39,344 bases of DNA from DUZB01 sp964407525 (GTDB taxonomy: Bacteria; Desulfobacterota; DSM-4660; Desulfatiglandales; Desulfatiglandaceae). Shown here piece by piece: positions 38,076-39,344 of the stretch. The notes below the pieces were generated by a model. That model had not been told where the DNA came from and made no database searches. It saw only the letters and a list, made by a program, of their open reading frames with translations. Numbering within the stretch: position 1 is the stretch's first letter; each line of letters begins with the position of its first letter. The DNA is taken from NCBI GenBank assembly GCA_964407525.1, contig CAYOWC010000014.1:1-39344 (forward strand), read 5' to 3'. The position numbers and the translations under genes are program-made.

Positions 38076-39344
38076 ATGCGAAGAACATGGTATTTTTGCA
38101 TTCTACTTATTTGCATGTCACCCTTTTTAGTCTGTTATCACGCAGGTGGATCTCAGGAGGATGACCTCCAAAGGGCTGAACTCCTGAATGAAAAAGCCAA
38201 GCATCTTTATGAAAAGAATCAGTATGGAGAGGGGATTTCCACATTAGAAGAGGCTCTGAAGATTTATGAAAAGATCCATGGTATGGATCACCCGGTTGTC
38301 GCCTCTCATTTAAACAACCTGGCCTTGTTTTTTTACCAACAAGGGGATTATTCAAAGGCGAAAGCTTCATACAGGCGGGTAATTCGAATCTATGAGAAGG
38401 TATACGGGCCGAGGTATCCGTTTCTCGCTCCAAGCTTGAATAATCTAGCTGAAATCCTGAGCTCCGGGGGACAATACGAAGCGGCTGAACCTTTGCAAGA
38501 GAGGGCCGTGGAGGTCTATGAATCCGTTTTAGGCGCCGAGCACCCAGATGTGGCCAGAAGTCTCCAGAATATGGCCCTGATCTATTTCGCTCTTGGAAAA
38601 AACAAAAAGGCCGAATTTGCTTTTCAAAGGGTCGTTGGGATTAAGAAAAAAACCTTGGAAGCGGAACATCCTGAGATTGCGGAAAGTCTCAAGAAATTGG
38701 CATTATTTTACGACGCCACGGCACAATATGAAAAAGCGAACGCACTGCATCAAGAGGTCTTCGCCATGTACGAGAAGAACCTCGGCCCGAACAACCCTTT
38801 CCTGGCGAAAGAAATAAACAATCTGGCCCAGCTTTACAGCTCCATCGGGCAATACCAAAGAGCCGAACCGTACCAAGTCAGGGCTCTAGAATTACACGAA
38901 AAAATTCTTGGCCCAGAGCACTCTGAAGTGGCCAACTCCCTGAACAATCTGGCCTTGATTCATGATTCTCTTGGTCAATATGCAAAGGCCGAATCCTTGC
39001 ACAAAAGAACTTTGACAATCAGGGAAAAGACTTTGGAACCTGGTCATCTTGATATTGCTCAGAGTCTGAATAATCTGGCGGAAAGCTACAGAAAAGCCGG
39101 GGAATTCGCAAAAGCAGAACCGTTATATAAACAATCCCTGAAAATCGTTGAAAAGGCCAAAGGGTCTAATCAATCGCATACGATCAATGTGCTGAATAAC
39201 ATGGTTAAACTCTATATGGCCCTGGGGGAAATGGATGAAGCTGAAAGGCTCAGAAAAAAAATTAGGGAAATAGCGTCCGTTCCCGATAGTGTGTCACCGC
39301 CGGTCGCCACAGGACCCCCCTATGGCGGTTACGAAGAGTCCCCC
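38076..39344 (+). CDS. Secreted TPR (kinesin-light-chain-like) protein, partial
   Basis: The frame is open for 423 codons from ATG 38076 to the right edge. GGAGGAG lies 7 nt upstream. An N-terminal hydrophobic stretch (YFCILLICMSPFLVCYHAGG) suggests export; the Cys lacks a good lipobox. From about residue 35 there are seven or eight 42-residue TPR units of the kinesin-light-chain type, each with a phrase like SLNNLALIHDSLGQYAKAE and the spacer GPEHPEVA. The end turns Pro/Gly-rich (VSPPVATGPPYGGY). Such repeats act as protein-binding scaffolds. It follows the membrane protein by 42 nt and may share its transcript. Confidence 0.88.
   Translation, partial: MRRTWYFCILLICMSPFLVCYHAGGSQEDDLQRAELLNEKAKHLYEKNQYGEGISTLEEALKIYEKIHGMDHPVVASHLNNLALFFYQQGDYSKAKASYRRVIRIYEKVYGPRYPFLAPSLNNLAEILSSGGQYEAAEPLQERAVEVYESVLGAEHPDVARSLQNMALIYFALGKNKKAEFAFQRVVGIKKKTLEAEHPEIAESLKKLALFYDATAQYEKANALHQEVFAMYEKNLGPNNPFLAKEINNLAQLYSSIGQYQRAEPYQVRALELHEKILGPEHSEVANSLNNLALIHDSLGQYAKAESLHKRTLTIREKTLEPGHLDIAQSLNNLAESYRKAGEFAKAEPLYKQSLKIVEKAKGSNQSHTINVLNNMVKLYMALGEMDEAERLRKKIREIASVPDSVSPPVATGPPYGGYEESP

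Overview
The window reads as a piece of a strict anaerobe's chromosome, probably a Desulfobacterota-type sulfate reducer or syntroph. This is inferred from the mix of a tungsten-type aldehyde:ferredoxin oxidoreductase (AOR), a four-cluster ferredoxin, labile-selenium-type molybdenum hydroxylases with a split large subunit, a C_GCAxxG_C_C protein and many transport and CoA genes. No rRNA, tRNA, CRISPR array, transposase or phage gene was seen.

Left half (1-18.8 kb, all on the minus strand). Reading in the direction of transcription: a liv-type ABC transporter (livG-H-M, binding protein, livF), then a GntR/FadR-type regulator, a four-cluster ferredoxin, AOR, a MoaD-like protein, a LarA/DUF2088 protein, a DUF6282 hydrolase-like protein, a beta-hydroxyacid dehydrogenase, an IlvD/Edd dehydratase, a cupin, and a four-subunit molybdenum hydroxylase (FAD, 2Fe-2S, Mo-L, Mo-M; the last runs off the left edge). 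The order and sizes match the nicotinate dehydrogenase (NdhFSLM) architecture. A shared 18-bp sequence lies at the promoters of both the liv operon and the GntR operon and looks like the operator of the GntR protein.

Right half (19-34.7 kb, mostly plus strand). A C_GCAxxG_C_C protein precedes a second complete FSLM hydroxylase set. Then come an MDR oxidoreductase lacking one catalytic zinc ligand (minus), a MaoC hydratase and acyl-CoA dehydrogenase pair, a glyoxalase-fold protein and a metallo-beta-lactamase-fold hydrolase (both minus), an XRE-cupin regulator, a cyclase/kynurenine-formamidase-family hydrolase, and a ribose-type (CUT2) ABC importer with two permeases. At least four promoters here carry a similar TGAA-containing box just upstream of or over a TTGAC -35 element, and perfect dyads (AATGAA-N4-TTCATT) occur at the regulator and importer upstream regions. 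This looks like an XRE-cupin regulon.

Right end (34.7-39.3 kb): an exported L-isoaspartate methyltransferase, an 818-residue membrane protein with a spermidine-synthase-like middle domain and a 12-G tract inside its reading frame, and a kinesin-light-chain-type TPR protein cut by the window edge.

The picture as a whole (inference): two separately controlled catabolic modules, each with its own importer and its own molybdenum hydroxylase, for uptake and ring hydroxylation of N-heteroaromatic or related acids, followed by hydrolytic and CoA-linked steps. The intergenic spaces of the left half, but not the right, hold degenerate 7-bp tandem arrays, several in inverted pairs; three genes have their stop codons inside word-repeat tracts.
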